Shown one piece after another: positions 1 through 5,947 of a DNA stretch of 13,799 nt. The notes below the pieces were generated by a model that was given only the letters and a program-made list of their open reading frames with translations, was not told the origin of the DNA and ran no database searches. Both the position numbers and the translations under genes were made by a program. Source of the stretch: an uncultured Cryomorphaceae bacterium (GTDB taxonomy: Bacteria; Bacteroidota; Bacteroidia; Flavobacteriales; Schleiferiaceae). Position 1 is the first letter of the stretch; each line of letters starts with the position of its first letter. The DNA lies in the NCBI GenBank assembly GCA_937900215.1, contig CALCFH010000330.1, positions 1 through 13,799 of the forward strand. The letters run 5' to 3'.

Positions 1-14
1 TAGTCGCTCCTTAA
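1..14 (+). repeat. Left terminal inverted repeat of the IS5-family element
   Basis: The 14 bases match the reverse complement of 1443-1456 at 12 positions, the mismatches being two adjacent bases. The repeat sits at the first base of the window, so its outer limit may be cut. Confidence 0.75.
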
Positions 15-76
15 TTTCATTTCAATTGTTTGTTAATCAACATTTTGATGTGGAAAAAAGGCAATTTGTATAGCTT

Positions 77-126
77 CATATCTGCAAGATTACGAGTATT
101 ATTAGAAGTAATTCCTTGCAGATATG
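77..126 (+). promoter_or_regulatory. Hairpin covering the transposase start codon
   Basis: Positions 77-88 (catatctgcaag) and 115-126 (cttgcagatatg) form a perfect 12-bp inverted repeat with a 26-base loop. The right arm ends in the ATG of the transposase (124-126). Transcripts entering from outside the element would contain both arms and could fold, hiding the start codon and the region before it. A transcript starting inside the loop would lack the left arm and stay translatable. Such protection against read-through is known from IS10, IS50 and IS200. Its use here is inferred from position and perfect pairing. Confidence 0.6.
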
Positions 127-1446
127 ATCGGAAAATCTCCTTCCCAAGAACAGCGAAATTTATTTGAGCCGCTGCTGACTGATTTCATCAATGACCAGCA
201 TGAGCTTGTTTTACTAGCCAAAAAGATCGAATGGAATTATTTTGATAAAGAGTTTGGAGAGTTGTACTCTAACACAGGCCAACCTGCTCATCCTATACGT
301 TTTATGGTTGGGTGCTTACTGCTCAAGAGGCTTTACAATCTTGGGGATGAGACACTGGCTGAGGCTTGGATAATGAATCCTTACATGCAGTTTTTTTGTG
401 GAGAAGCCCACTTCAGACACAGCTTCCCTTGTGATCCCAGTAACTTGGTGCACTTCCGCAAGCGAATAGGAGAACAAGGAGTCGAGAAGATCTTCTTTTA
501 CTCTGTTTCCTTGCATGGCCAGGGAGCCAAGAGCAGGGTGGTTTTATCTGATACGACCGTTCAAGAGAACAATGTGACTTTCCCTACTGATGCTAAGCTT
601 GCAAAAAGGGTGATCGACAAATGCAATCAGATCGCTAAAAAAGAGAACATCACTCAACGACAGACCTACACCCGTACAAGTAAGCAGCTATTGCGTGACA
701 CCCATTTTGCCAAACACCCTAAACGAAAAAACAAAGCCCGTAGAGCACAAAATAAACTACGGACACTGGCGGGTAGGCAGATTAGAGAACTGCTGCGTCT
801 ACTACCTCCCGAAAGACTAGAGTATCACAAAGAGAATCTTCAGAGGTATCAACGAGTAATAGATCAAAAGCGGGCCGATAAGGATAAGATATACAGTCTG
901 CACAAACCCTTTACCTGCTGTATAGCCAAAGGGAAAGCCCACAAGAGTTATGAATTTGGAAACAAGATTGGTCTTTTACTCAACCCCAAATCACTGGTGA
1001 TTTTGGGGATTGAAAGTTTTCAAGGAAATCCGCACGATAGCAAAACCATTGAGCCGCTTCTTCAACAAGTCAAAGAAAACCTAGACTACACACCCCATGA
1101 AGTTGTTTATGACAGAGGCGGCAGGGGGAAATCAGACATTAATGGCGTAAAGATCAGCACCCCCAATAAACCATTGAAGAAGGACAGCATAAGCCAAAGA
1201 AGAACAAAACGAAATAAGTTCAGGCGAAGAGCAGCCATAGAACCAGTGATCGGACATCTGAAAACAGACTTCAGAATGCATCAGAACTACCTACATGGCT
1301 CAAGTTCACCTAAAATCAATGCATTATTGGCTGCTACAGGATGGAATTTAAAGAAGATGATGAAGCTGCTGAAGGAAAAGTCAGCTTTACTCTTTTTTCA
1401 AATCTTCAAACAGTACAATTATATCCTTGTGCTTCGAAGTTCTTAA
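124..1446 (+). CDS. IS5-family DDE transposase
   Basis: The 440-residue transposase catalyses cut-and-paste movement of the surrounding element. The N-terminal part (about 10-130) matches the DUF772-type DNA-binding domain of IS5 transposases, with the typical stretch PCDPSNLVHFRKRIGE near 102-117. The DDE catalytic domain follows. The likely acidic triad is D143 (in VVLSDTTVQEN), D330 (in VVYDRGG) and E373 (in IEPVIGHLK), the last carrying the usual IEPxIGHLK signature. A basic stretch near 195-225 lies between the first two catalytic residues. The length is normal for the family and no internal stop is present, so it may be active. ATG 124 is chosen because it pairs into the hairpin arm and gives a full N-terminal domain. 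The last residues and stop codon extend into the right terminal repeat, showing how tightly the gene is packed in the element. Confidence 0.93.
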   Translation: MIGKSPSQEQRNLFEPLLTDFINDQHELVLLAKKIEWNYFDKEFGELYSNTGQPAHPIRFMVGCLLLKRLYNLGDETLAEAWIMNPYMQFFCGEAHFRHSFPCDPSNLVHFRKRIGEQGVEKIFFYSVSLHGQGAKSRVVLSDTTVQENNVTFPTDAKLAKRVIDKCNQIAKKENITQRQTYTRTSKQLLRDTHFAKHPKRKNKARRAQNKLRTLAGRQIRELLRLLPPERLEYHKENLQRYQRVIDQKRADKDKIYSLHKPFTCCIAKGKAHKSYEFGNKIGLLLNPKSLVILGIESFQGNPHDSKTIEPLLQQVKENLDYTPHEVVYDRGGRGKSDINGVKISTPNKPLKKDSISQRRTKRNKFRRRAAIEPVIGHLKTDFRMHQNYLHGSSSPKINALLAATGWNLKKMMKLLKEKSALLFFQIFKQYNYILVLRSS

Positions 1447-1456
1447 GGTTCGACTA
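1443..1456 (+). repeat. Right terminal inverted repeat of the IS5-family element
   Basis: This reads ttaaggttcgacta and is the partner of positions 1-14. It includes the TAA stop of the transposase. Host-derived methyltransferase codons begin directly after it. Confidence 0.75.
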
Positions 1457-1595
1457 TTTAGAGTATGATGGAGATAAAAACAATAACAATGTTCCTGATG
1501 TCGAGGAGATTGGCGTAAATTATTTGGAAGGAGATGGCGATTTCAGAAGTAAAGAGAGTATCGAACTTTTGAAACAAGCTGATATAGTTGTCACG
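1457..1595 (+). pseudogene. Fragment of an EcoRI-type adenine-specific DNA methyltransferase
   Basis: About 46 codons in one frame encode a stretch containing GDGDFRSKESIELLKQADIV followed by VT. This closely matches the segment of the M.EcoRI family (EcoRI_methylase) just before the catalytic NPPF motif. The family makes N6-methyladenine within its recognition site, usually alongside a restriction enzyme. Here the start of the gene is lost at the IS5 end. The reading stops one residue short of where NPPF should begin, at about 1593-1597, where the sequence switches to a fucose synthase tail in another frame. The remnant therefore lacks the catalytic motif and cannot be functional. No restriction endonuclease gene is visible. 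Identification rests on memory of the family sequence and is strong for this short stretch. Confidence 0.75.
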
Positions 1596-1735
1596 GCACG
1601 CCTAAGAAACTCATGGATAGCAGCAAGCTCAGGAGTCTGGGTTGGGCGCCGAAGATCAGCTTGGAGGAGGGGATTATACGGGTATATCAAGATTTTATAA
1701 GTCATGAAAGTCAGTATAGTCACGGTCGTTTATAA
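1595..1735 (+). pseudogene. fcl: C-terminal remnant of GDP-L-fucose synthase
   Basis: From 1595 the frame reads GTPKKLMDSSKLRSLGW, then a helix with SLEEGI and YQDFI. This is the characteristic C-terminus of GDP-L-fucose synthase (WcaG/Fcl), the epimerase-reductase making GDP-L-fucose from GDP-4-keto-6-deoxymannose. Only about 46 codons remain. The Rossmann NADP-binding domain and the catalytic Ser-Tyr-Lys residues are missing. The upstream end is joined in a different frame to the methyltransferase fragment, with no insertion sequence between. The stop at 1733-1735 lies 30 bases inside the following glycosyltransferase gene, so the two genes overlapped. This fits a former fucose-containing polysaccharide operon. 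Confidence 0.7.
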
Positions 1736-2456
1736 TAATGTAGAGACTATCGAATCGGCTATTTCATCTGTTCGCTCACAGGATTATCCGGATGTGGAGT
1801 ATATCGTAATTGATGGTAACTCGTCTGATGGAACCAAAGATGTATTATACCGCAACGATGATTTAATTGACATATTGGTGAGTGAGTCAGACAGTGGTAT
1901 ATATGATGCAATGAACAAAGGCGTTGCTATGGCTTCAGGTGAAGTTGTGGCTATTTTGAATAGTGATGATTTATTCTGGGATGAGCATGTTATTTCTGAT
2001 GTTGTTCATGCCTTTAACGAAAATCCTGAGGCGCAGATTATTTACGGAAACATTGCCTACGTTAGAAAGGGAGATGAAAATAACCTTGTACGGCTTTGGA
2101 AATCAAAAGATTATTACAAAGGGTTTTTTGAAGACGGACATGTACCTCCACATCCTGGCTTTTATGTTAAAAGGGAGTGTTACCAAGAAGGAGGAGTTTT
2201 TAAGGAACAGTTGAAGCTTGCGGCTGATTATAATTTAATGTTTCGGTTTATGAAAGTCAAAGAATTCGAATCGAAGTATATTGATAGGAATATGGTTCGC
2301 ATGAGATTAGGGGGTGCGACTAACCAAAGCTTCTCAAACATTATTGATGGTAACAAAGAGATTTTAGCTACCTGGCGCTCCTATGGTTTTCAGCCTCCAT
2401 TCTCCTTTCTATTGAAGAAGTTGTGGCATCGAGTGGTTCAATTTCGTTCACATTAA
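1704..2456 (+). CDS. Family 2 glycosyltransferase, WcaE-like
   Basis: The 250-residue protein is a GT-A fold glycosyltransferase that would transfer a sugar from a nucleotide donor to a growing surface polysaccharide at the cytoplasmic face of the membrane. The N-terminus MKVSIVTVVYNN and VIDGNSSDGT (35-44) are the usual GT2 nucleotide-binding strands. NSDD (86-89) is the DXD-type metal site. The blocks HPGFYVKR, LAADYNLMFRF and RLGGATNQS match WcaE/WcaA-like colanic-acid-type enzymes. No membrane segment is clear. Length is normal and there are no interruptions, so it is the only intact gene of this polysaccharide stretch. The ATG overlaps the end of the fucose synthase remnant, and the epimerase gene follows after 10 bases, indicating one former operon. 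The donor sugar cannot be told from sequence. Confidence 0.88.
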   Translation: MKVSIVTVVYNNVETIESAISSVRSQDYPDVEYIVIDGNSSDGTKDVLYRNDDLIDILVSESDSGIYDAMNKGVAMASGEVVAILNSDDLFWDEHVISDVVHAFNENPEAQIIYGNIAYVRKGDENNLVRLWKSKDYYKGFFEDGHVPPHPGFYVKRECYQEGGVFKEQLKLAADYNLMFRFMKVKEFESKYIDRNMVRMRLGGATNQSFSNIIDGNKEILATWRSYGFQPPFSFLLKKLWHRVVQFRSH

Positions 2457-2466
2457 TGACCTGAAA

Positions 2467-3373
2467 ATGAACAACGCTCCAATAAAGACATTGCTGACAG
2501 GTGGCACAGGCTTCTTATCAAAGGAGATGCTGTCTGGACTTCAAAGTATTGGCTGCGAAGTGACCACTTTGGGGAGAACGGAAATTGCGGATATTAGAGT
2601 TGACATCTCAGATGACTTTCAACTGGAACATTCGTTTGATTGGGTGATTCATGCTGCGGGAAAGGTACATACAGTACCAAAGAATAAGCATGAAGAAGAT
2701 GATTTCTTTCGAATAAACGAACGGGGTACTAAGAACTTGTGCTTGGCCTTAGAGAAAGTTGGAATCCCAACCTTTATGATTTTCATAAGTACTGTAGCAG
2801 TTTATGGTACTAGTCCTGTAAGTTACATAGATGAACAGTACCCAACAAATGCGGATACTCCATATGGGATCAGCAAGTTAAACGCTGAGCAATATTTACG
2901 TGAATGGTGCGTCAAATGGAGTTAAACTGGGTGTGTTGCGTTTGCCTTTAATTGCGGGCAAGAATCCTCCAGGTAATCTCGGGCAAATGATTGAGGCAAT
3001 GCGCACCAGAAAGTATCTCTCAATTAATAACGGACGTGCGCTTAGGTCTTGTGTTTTGACTTCAGATTTGCCTTCTGTGTTTCTGTCTCTACTCGCCCAA
3101 CCAGGCGTTTACAACTTAAAGCATTTACCCGATCCTTCTTTTAGCGATTTTGAGCAGTCCATTCAGAATGTATACAAGGATGCAAGAAGTATAGGGAATA
3201 TTCCAATCTGGATTGCCAATATCTTGGCACTTGTTGGAGGTGTTATTCCAGGCTTCCCTTTCAATAAAAATAGGCTGGCAAAGATGACAGAGGATTTTAC
3301 GATTTCTGACGAGAAGGCCAGAAAGATTCTCTCATGGAATGGCAGTTGGGACCCACGAAAAATTCCATTGTAG
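2467..3373 (+). pseudogene. NAD-dependent sugar-nucleotide epimerase/dehydratase (WbpV-like), frameshifted
   Basis: The two reading frames together encode about 300 residues of an extended short-chain dehydrogenase acting on nucleotide sugars, probably a 4-ketoreductase or 4-epimerase for the sugar next used by a WecA-like transferase. TGGTGF (11-16) is the NAD-binding glycine motif. S108, Y133 and K137 (in YGISK) form the catalytic triad. The first frame ends at 2925, just after LREWCVK. Homology resumes in the next frame as NGVKLGVLRLPLIAG and runs to 3373. The shift is at an AAA run (2914-2916), consistent with one inserted or two deleted bases. A true mutation and a homopolymer sequencing error are both possible. 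All catalytic residues precede the break, but the substrate-binding C-terminal half would be lost. The next gene starts at the stop codon, so the genes were coupled. Confidence 0.85.
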
Positions 3374-3378
3374 TGCTG

Positions 3379-3639
3379 ATGCTATTGTTAATGTTCGTGG
3401 TGTCTTTTGTAATTCTCATGATTTAAATGAGGATTGCAAATAAGTATAACATCATTGATAAACCCAACCAAAGAAGCTCTCATACCACGCCAATTATTTT
3501 AGGAGGCGGAGTGGTATTTCCTATTGTTTTGGTTTTTGGTAGTAGGTTTCTTCATCTCGGAGATAATTGGTTCATCCTAGGCTTGTTTTTAGTCTCGTTG
3601 ATCTCATTTATTGATGATCGAAAGCCCCTTCCCACCTAA
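3379..3639 (+). pseudogene. WecA/WbpL-like undecaprenyl-phosphate sugar-phosphate transferase, nonsense and truncated
   Basis: This is the N-terminal quarter of a MraY/WecA-family integral membrane enzyme that starts polysaccharide assembly by loading a sugar phosphate on undecaprenyl phosphate. From ATG 3379 (or GTG 3373) there is a hydrophobic helix ending LMI, then an in-frame TAA at 3424-3426. It continues MRIANKYNIIDKPNQRSSH, the highly conserved first cytoplasmic loop of the family. A GGGVVFP helix and FIDDRK, the conserved DD motif, follow. The TAA sits where relatives carry an aromatic residue before RIA, so it looks like a point nonsense mutation. Homology stops after DDRKPL at about 3633. 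The remaining membrane helices are absent, replaced by unrelated DNA. The gene is inactive. Its place after the epimerase matches the usual epimerase-WecA pair of Bacteroidota polysaccharide loci. Confidence 0.82.
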
Positions 3640-3750
3640 CGCCCTGGCACGAAGGTGGCAGAACAAGCGCTGAAAATTGTCAAATGCTCTGTAAAGAGGA
3701 TAATAGAAGAAAGTCAGGAAAGTAAAATTCATCAATTAATTCGAGGAAGA

Positions 3751-4233
3751 ATGAAAATCAAAAATTTCTATAAGACACCCGTTCATATAGGAGGCAGCTC
3801 TATCGTCAGAGAACTTTCTGAGAAATATGGAGTAAAACAAAGTGAAGTCTTTGTTTTTCAACCAGATTACATTTACTATGAGCAAGCGACAATCTACAAC
3901 AAGACAAAGTTCTACTTGAAAATTGTTGGTAATCAGAATGTTGTTTTAATGGCAGTCAAAGAAAGCAATGAAGAAGAAATTCAAGGCAACTGGAAATTGT
4001 CTGAGATTTTAACAGCCTTAGTAAAGAAAAATCCTGATGTTGAGGTGAGTATTGAAATTCTCAAAGAACTCATTCGAGAAAAAAAACTTGGAGTAAAGTT
4101 TAATAAGAGCAAGAGTAAAGACCACGGAACATTATGGCATTATAGAGAAATAAAGAAGGCGAAAATCAAAGCGGAGAAAGCACCTCCGCAGAAAGTTGAA
4201 GATTTAGAAGATGATTTTTTTCGAGACTTATGA
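3751..4233 (+). CDS. Hypothetical protein of the small element
   Basis: I do not recognise this family. From ATG 3751 the product is 160 residues, starting MKIKNFYKTPVHIGG. AGGA lies just upstream. A longer version from GTG 3655 adds 32 residues, but its first codons are close to the junction with the wecA-like fragment, so I prefer the ATG. The N-terminal half is predicted mixed alpha/beta with many aromatic residues (FVFQPDYIYYEQ). The middle (about 105-130) is helical, and the C-terminus is rich in Lys and Glu, ending in an acidic EDLEDDFFRDL tail. No signal peptide or membrane helix is seen. The stop overlaps the next ATG (ATGA), indicating coupling. An accessory or DNA-handling role in the element is possible but unsupported. 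Confidence 0.6.
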   Translation: MKIKNFYKTPVHIGGSSIVRELSEKYGVKQSEVFVFQPDYIYYEQATIYNKTKFYLKIVGNQNVVLMAVKESNEEEIQGNWKLSEILTALVKKNPDVEVSIEILKELIREKKLGVKFNKSKSKDHGTLWHYREIKKAKIKAEKAPPQKVEDLEDDFFRDL

Positions 4234-4553
4234 GAACACAAGAGGAAATATATGATGTTATAAAATATAGAATGTCCGATTTTTAGATTTATGGCCAGAT
4301 ATGAGCTTTTATTACCATTTACAGGGCAACAGGAATAACACTTACATTTTCGATACTTTTCAAGAACACGGCAATTAGAAATGGAAAGATTAGCAATACC
4401 AATTTTCGTCCTTTTACAAGCGCTGATTTGACGGAGCTTCTAGATAGTATTCAATTTTTAGAGGGTTACTTAGAGTATAGGGCTGAGTTTCCTCATTTCA
4501 AACTATCAAGAAATGAGTTTGGAATGGAAGTTAAACTTATACCGGCAAATTAG
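4230..4553 (+). pseudogene. Small unknown gene with two compensating frameshifts
   Basis: The ATG overlaps the preceding stop (ATGA), so this was a coupled gene. The opening frame gives MRTQEEIYDVIKYRMSDF and then stops at a TAG after a T-run (4280-4284). Adding one T continues plausible protein (LDLWPDMSFYYHLQGN, then YIFDTFQEHGN) until about 4376. There a second shift returns to the first frame, which reads RNGKISNTNFRPFTSADL and ends EVKLIPAN at 4553. Joined, the product would be about 107 residues, soluble and rich in aromatic residues, with no family I recognise. The gene may be dead, or one or both shifts may be sequencing errors. The 3' end overlaps the opposing HUH-protein gene by 17 bases. 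Confidence 0.5.
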
Positions 4554-5082
4554 TTTCTGTCATCTCTCTATTTGTTAAGGCTTGTTGCTTTGTGTGATAT
4601 TGGACAAAGTTTTCGTTGAGGTCTTCAATTTTGAAATAGCCATACTTTGAGATACATTTTTTCTTTTTGGGTAAAGAACTAAGCTCCCTTAAAATCTGAT
4701 AAGACAAGGAGGTGAAACAAATCCAAGGATAATTGTCAGGACAAGTAATGAAAAGATGAAAGTGAAGCCCAAGGCTCACCTCATCATTTGTGATTTTCTC
4801 AGAACGCTGTGATAGGCTGAACTCTTTCTTTGTCTCAAACACGCAATAGAACTTCACCAGTTCATTTTCTAAGCCTGAGTAGTAGTTGAGGTTGGCTTCT
4901 TGAATATATCGTCTTATAGCTCGTCTAATGAGTTTCTTCATTTCCGGTAAAGTCAAGTTAGGGTGTTTATCGGACTGCTGAGCGGTGATGTAGTGGAGGT
5001 TCTTTCTTGGAAGAGACTTAATGTCTGAAATCATCTTCTTTTGAAATTCGTTGAGTTCGTATGTTCTGAGAGTATTAGTCAT
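4537..5082 (-). CDS. Putative HUH endonuclease / rolling-circle Rep-like protein
   Basis: The 181-residue protein has features of a small HUH single-strand nuclease, the class that nicks DNA to start rolling-circle replication, transfer or IS91/IS200-type movement. The segment LGLHFHLFIT (104-113) contains His-Phe-His (H107, H109) between hydrophobic strands, as in the metal-binding HUH motif. FVQYHTKQQ (159-167) offers a catalytic Tyr (Y162) with Lys three residues later, as in the YxxK motif. A hydrophobic strand VKFYCVFETK (76-85) lies where motif 1 would be. The N-terminus is helical and basic. Motif order and spacing fit, but overall similarity to a known Rep family was not recognised, and no helicase domain is present. 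It is the last gene of the minus-strand block, after a 154-base gap containing inverted repeats. An alternative is an unrelated protein with a chance HxH. Confidence 0.55.
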   Translation of the reverse strand: MTNTLRTYELNEFQKKMISDIKSLPRKNLHYITAQQSDKHPNLTLPEMKKLIRRAIRRYIQEANLNYYSGLENELVKFYCVFETKKEFSLSQRSEKITNDEVSLGLHFHLFITCPDNYPWICFTSLSYQILRELSSLPKKKKCISKYGYFKIEDLNENFVQYHTKQQALTNREMTETNLPV

Positions 5083-5191
5083 TGCCTAGTTTTTATTTAA
5101 TAGGACAATCAATCATCAGAGATTTACCCTGTGATTAACTGACCTGATTGACACTTTTTTCAGAAGCTATAACTGCGCCCCAGACAATTGA

Positions 5192-5220
5192 ACACGCCTG
5201 CCATCAGATTTAGAGCGTGT
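5192..5220. repeat. Inverted repeat upstream of the HUH-protein gene, candidate nick site
   Basis: ACACGC (5192-5197) and GCGTGT (5215-5220) are perfect inverted repeats with a 17-base loop, lying between the 50-codon gene and the HUH-protein gene. A second pair, TCAATCA and TGATTGA, lies nearby at about 5108-5150. Rolling-circle origins often form hairpins beside rep, so this is a candidate origin. It could equally be a terminator or attenuator for the upstream small genes. Confidence 0.3.
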
Positions 5221-5236
5221 AAGCCAATAAGCGATT

Positions 5237-5389
5237 TCATTTCAGCCGTTCAATCTTTATCCTAATTTCCTCAATCTTAATCTTGTATTTCAGTTCCTCT
5301 CGTTTCTTAAAGTCTTCTTCGTCTCTCAATTTCACTTTATAGCCGTCAATCTTGTTTTTAATTTCCCTTATCTTCTCGTAATCAGCCAT
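5237..5389 (-). CDS. 50-residue helical protein of the small element
   Basis: A short reading frame from ATG (5387-5389) to TGA (5237-5239) starts MADYEKIREIKNKIDGYKVK and ends IRIKIERLK. It is almost entirely charged helix, rich in Lys, Glu and Ile, with heptad-like spacing that suggests a coiled coil. Its ATG lies inside the last codons of the helix-turn-helix gene, an 8-base overlap (ATGGCTGA). That is strong evidence of translational coupling and of a genuine gene despite the small size. No family is recognised. A role as a dimerising partner or replication accessory is possible. Confidence 0.6.
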   Translation of the reverse strand: MADYEKIREIKNKIDGYKVKLRDEEDFKKREELKYKIKIEEIRIKIERLK

Positions 5390-5600
5390 TTTGTCTTTTC
5401 ATCTTTTTCTCGATGAGGTTTTCCATCATCAGGAAAACACTTTTCTCAGAGAACAGAAATTGACCATTATAGTCGAGATCCTGAGAAAAGTTTTCTCGAA
5501 GCATATATCTTCTTGCTGTTGATTTTGAAACGCCCAGTATTTCAGCGATTTCATTCAATGAATACAGAGCATTATTGTGGTCATCTACAATCTGTATCAT
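5382..5600 (-). CDS. Small helix-turn-helix DNA-binding protein
   Basis: The 72-residue protein contains a helix-turn-helix in the segment YSLNEIAEILGVSKSTARRY (13-32). This is the classic pattern of excisionase/MerR-like DNA-binding domains, with Ala and Gly at the turn and a recognition helix SKSTARRY. A short beta wing (YNGQFLFSEKSV) and a C-terminal basic helix (MMENLIEKKMKRQNG) follow. Its size and place suit a repressor, excisionase-like factor or replication regulator of the small element. The ATG overlaps the stop of the upstream acidic gene by 4 bases (ATGA), and its own end overlaps the next gene by 8 bases. Possible binding sites are the TCAG/CTGA repeats before the first gene of the block. 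The DNA-binding fold is confident, the role is not. Confidence 0.72.
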   Translation of the reverse strand: MIQIVDDHNNALYSLNEIAEILGVSKSTARRYMLRENFSQDLDYNGQFLFSEKSVFLMMENLIEKKMKRQNG

Positions 5601-5803
5601 TTTCTTCTTTTAAGTTTTTCAAGGTCTCTCATTATTTCAGTCAGCAAGTCTTCTTCTTCATCTTGAACCTCATCTTCAAGATTTTCAACTTCTTCGTCCT
5701 GAATTTCATCTTGAATAATCTCATCTTCATCTTGAAGTCTGTTTTTTTCAGCGATGAACTGGATGAACTTCGTCTGTATGTAGCGTCTTTTCTTAGAATT
5801 CAT
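5597..5803 (-). CDS. Acidic 68-residue protein, first gene of the minus-strand block
   Basis: I do not recognise a family. The N-terminus is basic (MNSKKRRYIQTKF), the centre is very acidic with recurring QDE units (LQDEDEIIQDEIQDEEVENL), and the C-terminus is basic helix ending LEKLKRRK. It is predicted to be entirely helical or disordered, with no membrane segment. The repeated acidic units come from a degenerate repeat in the DNA. The 4-base ATGA overlap with the helix-turn-helix gene supports real translation. A DNA-mimic or charge-based partner of the neighbouring DNA-binding protein is conceivable but unsupported. The antisense reading frame across the same stretch is low-complexity hydrophobic and is taken to be a shadow. 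Confidence 0.55.
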   Translation of the reverse strand: MNSKKRRYIQTKFIQFIAEKNRLQDEDEIIQDEIQDEEVENLEDEVQDEEEDLLTEIMRDLEKLKRRK

Positions 5804-5830
5804 ATTTAAGTCTTTGTTTTTTGAACTTTG

Positions 5831-5875
5831 TCAGTTCATCTATATATAAAGACTGAAACGCCCTCTTTCAGCTGA
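5831..5875 (-). promoter_or_regulatory. Possible promoter/operator with TCAG/CTGA repeats
   Basis: The 140 bases before the acidic gene hold TCAGT (5831-5835) and ACTGA (5852-5856) flanking an AT-rich TATATATA. A CTGAAA/TTTCAG hairpin (5853-5871) and the palindrome TCAGCTGA (5868-5875) follow. The AT-rich core could be a promoter -10 region, and the iterated half-sites could bind the small helix-turn-helix protein. This is inferred from symmetry only. Confidence 0.3.
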
Positions 5876-5947
5876 GGTGGATTTTTTATCTGCTTGTTAG
5901 ATTTGGTATATACAGAGCCATACAAATATCACCTCACTTTTAACCTA

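Larger units (their letters stand above)
1..1456 (+). mobile_element. Complete IS5-family insertion sequence
   Basis: The element is about 1.46 kb and carries a single transposase gene between imperfect terminal inverted repeats. The left end (1-14) reads tagtcgctccttaa. The right end (1443-1456) is its reverse complement at 12 of 14 positions. The transposase stop codon lies inside the right repeat. Both ends carry TA at the outer edge, so the true element may be the interval between a TA target duplication, or may include those bases. The base before position 1 is not available, so the duplication cannot be checked. To the right the element abuts a fragment of an EcoRI-type methyltransferase gene, which suggests that gene was its target. 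The window starting exactly at the repeat suggests an assembly break. Confidence 0.85.
3640..5947. mobile_element. Compact element with HUH-protein gene, putative integrated mini-replicon
   Basis: Between the truncated wecA-like gene and truncated comM lies about 2.3 kb of AT-rich DNA holding six small genes in two converging blocks. The minus-strand block (68, 72, 50 and 181 codons) has 4-base and 8-base overlaps. The plus-strand block (160-192 codons, then a broken small gene) also has a 4-base ATGA overlap. The two blocks overlap tail to tail by 17 bases. This packing, a Rep-like HUH protein and a small helix-turn-helix protein suggest a cryptic plasmid, satellite or phage-derived replicon. 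No integrase, terminal repeats or target duplication are recognised. The flanks come from different genes, so this is not a simple insertion. Boundaries are set by where homology to the flanking genes ends. Confidence 0.45.

Noticed and set aside
1341..1700. Open frame running from the IS5 transposase end through the methyltransferase scrap into the fucose synthase tail.
   Set aside because: It is a chance fusion of three unrelated pieces, out of frame with the transposase and with the fucose synthase part.
3634..3660. ACCTAAC beside the wecA-like truncation resembles the RYYYAAC end of an integron attC site, and a CCACC/GGTGG repeat surrounds it.
   Set aside because: No GTTRRRY partner lies within a normal attC distance and no paired inner arms are seen. 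The 5-bp repeat is too short to carry weight.
5513..5809. Plus-strand frame of 98 codons across the small element, very Phe- and Ile-rich.
   Set aside because: It is antisense to the acidic and helix-turn-helix genes. Its hydrophobic composition is explained by the complement of Glu/Asp/Lys codons.
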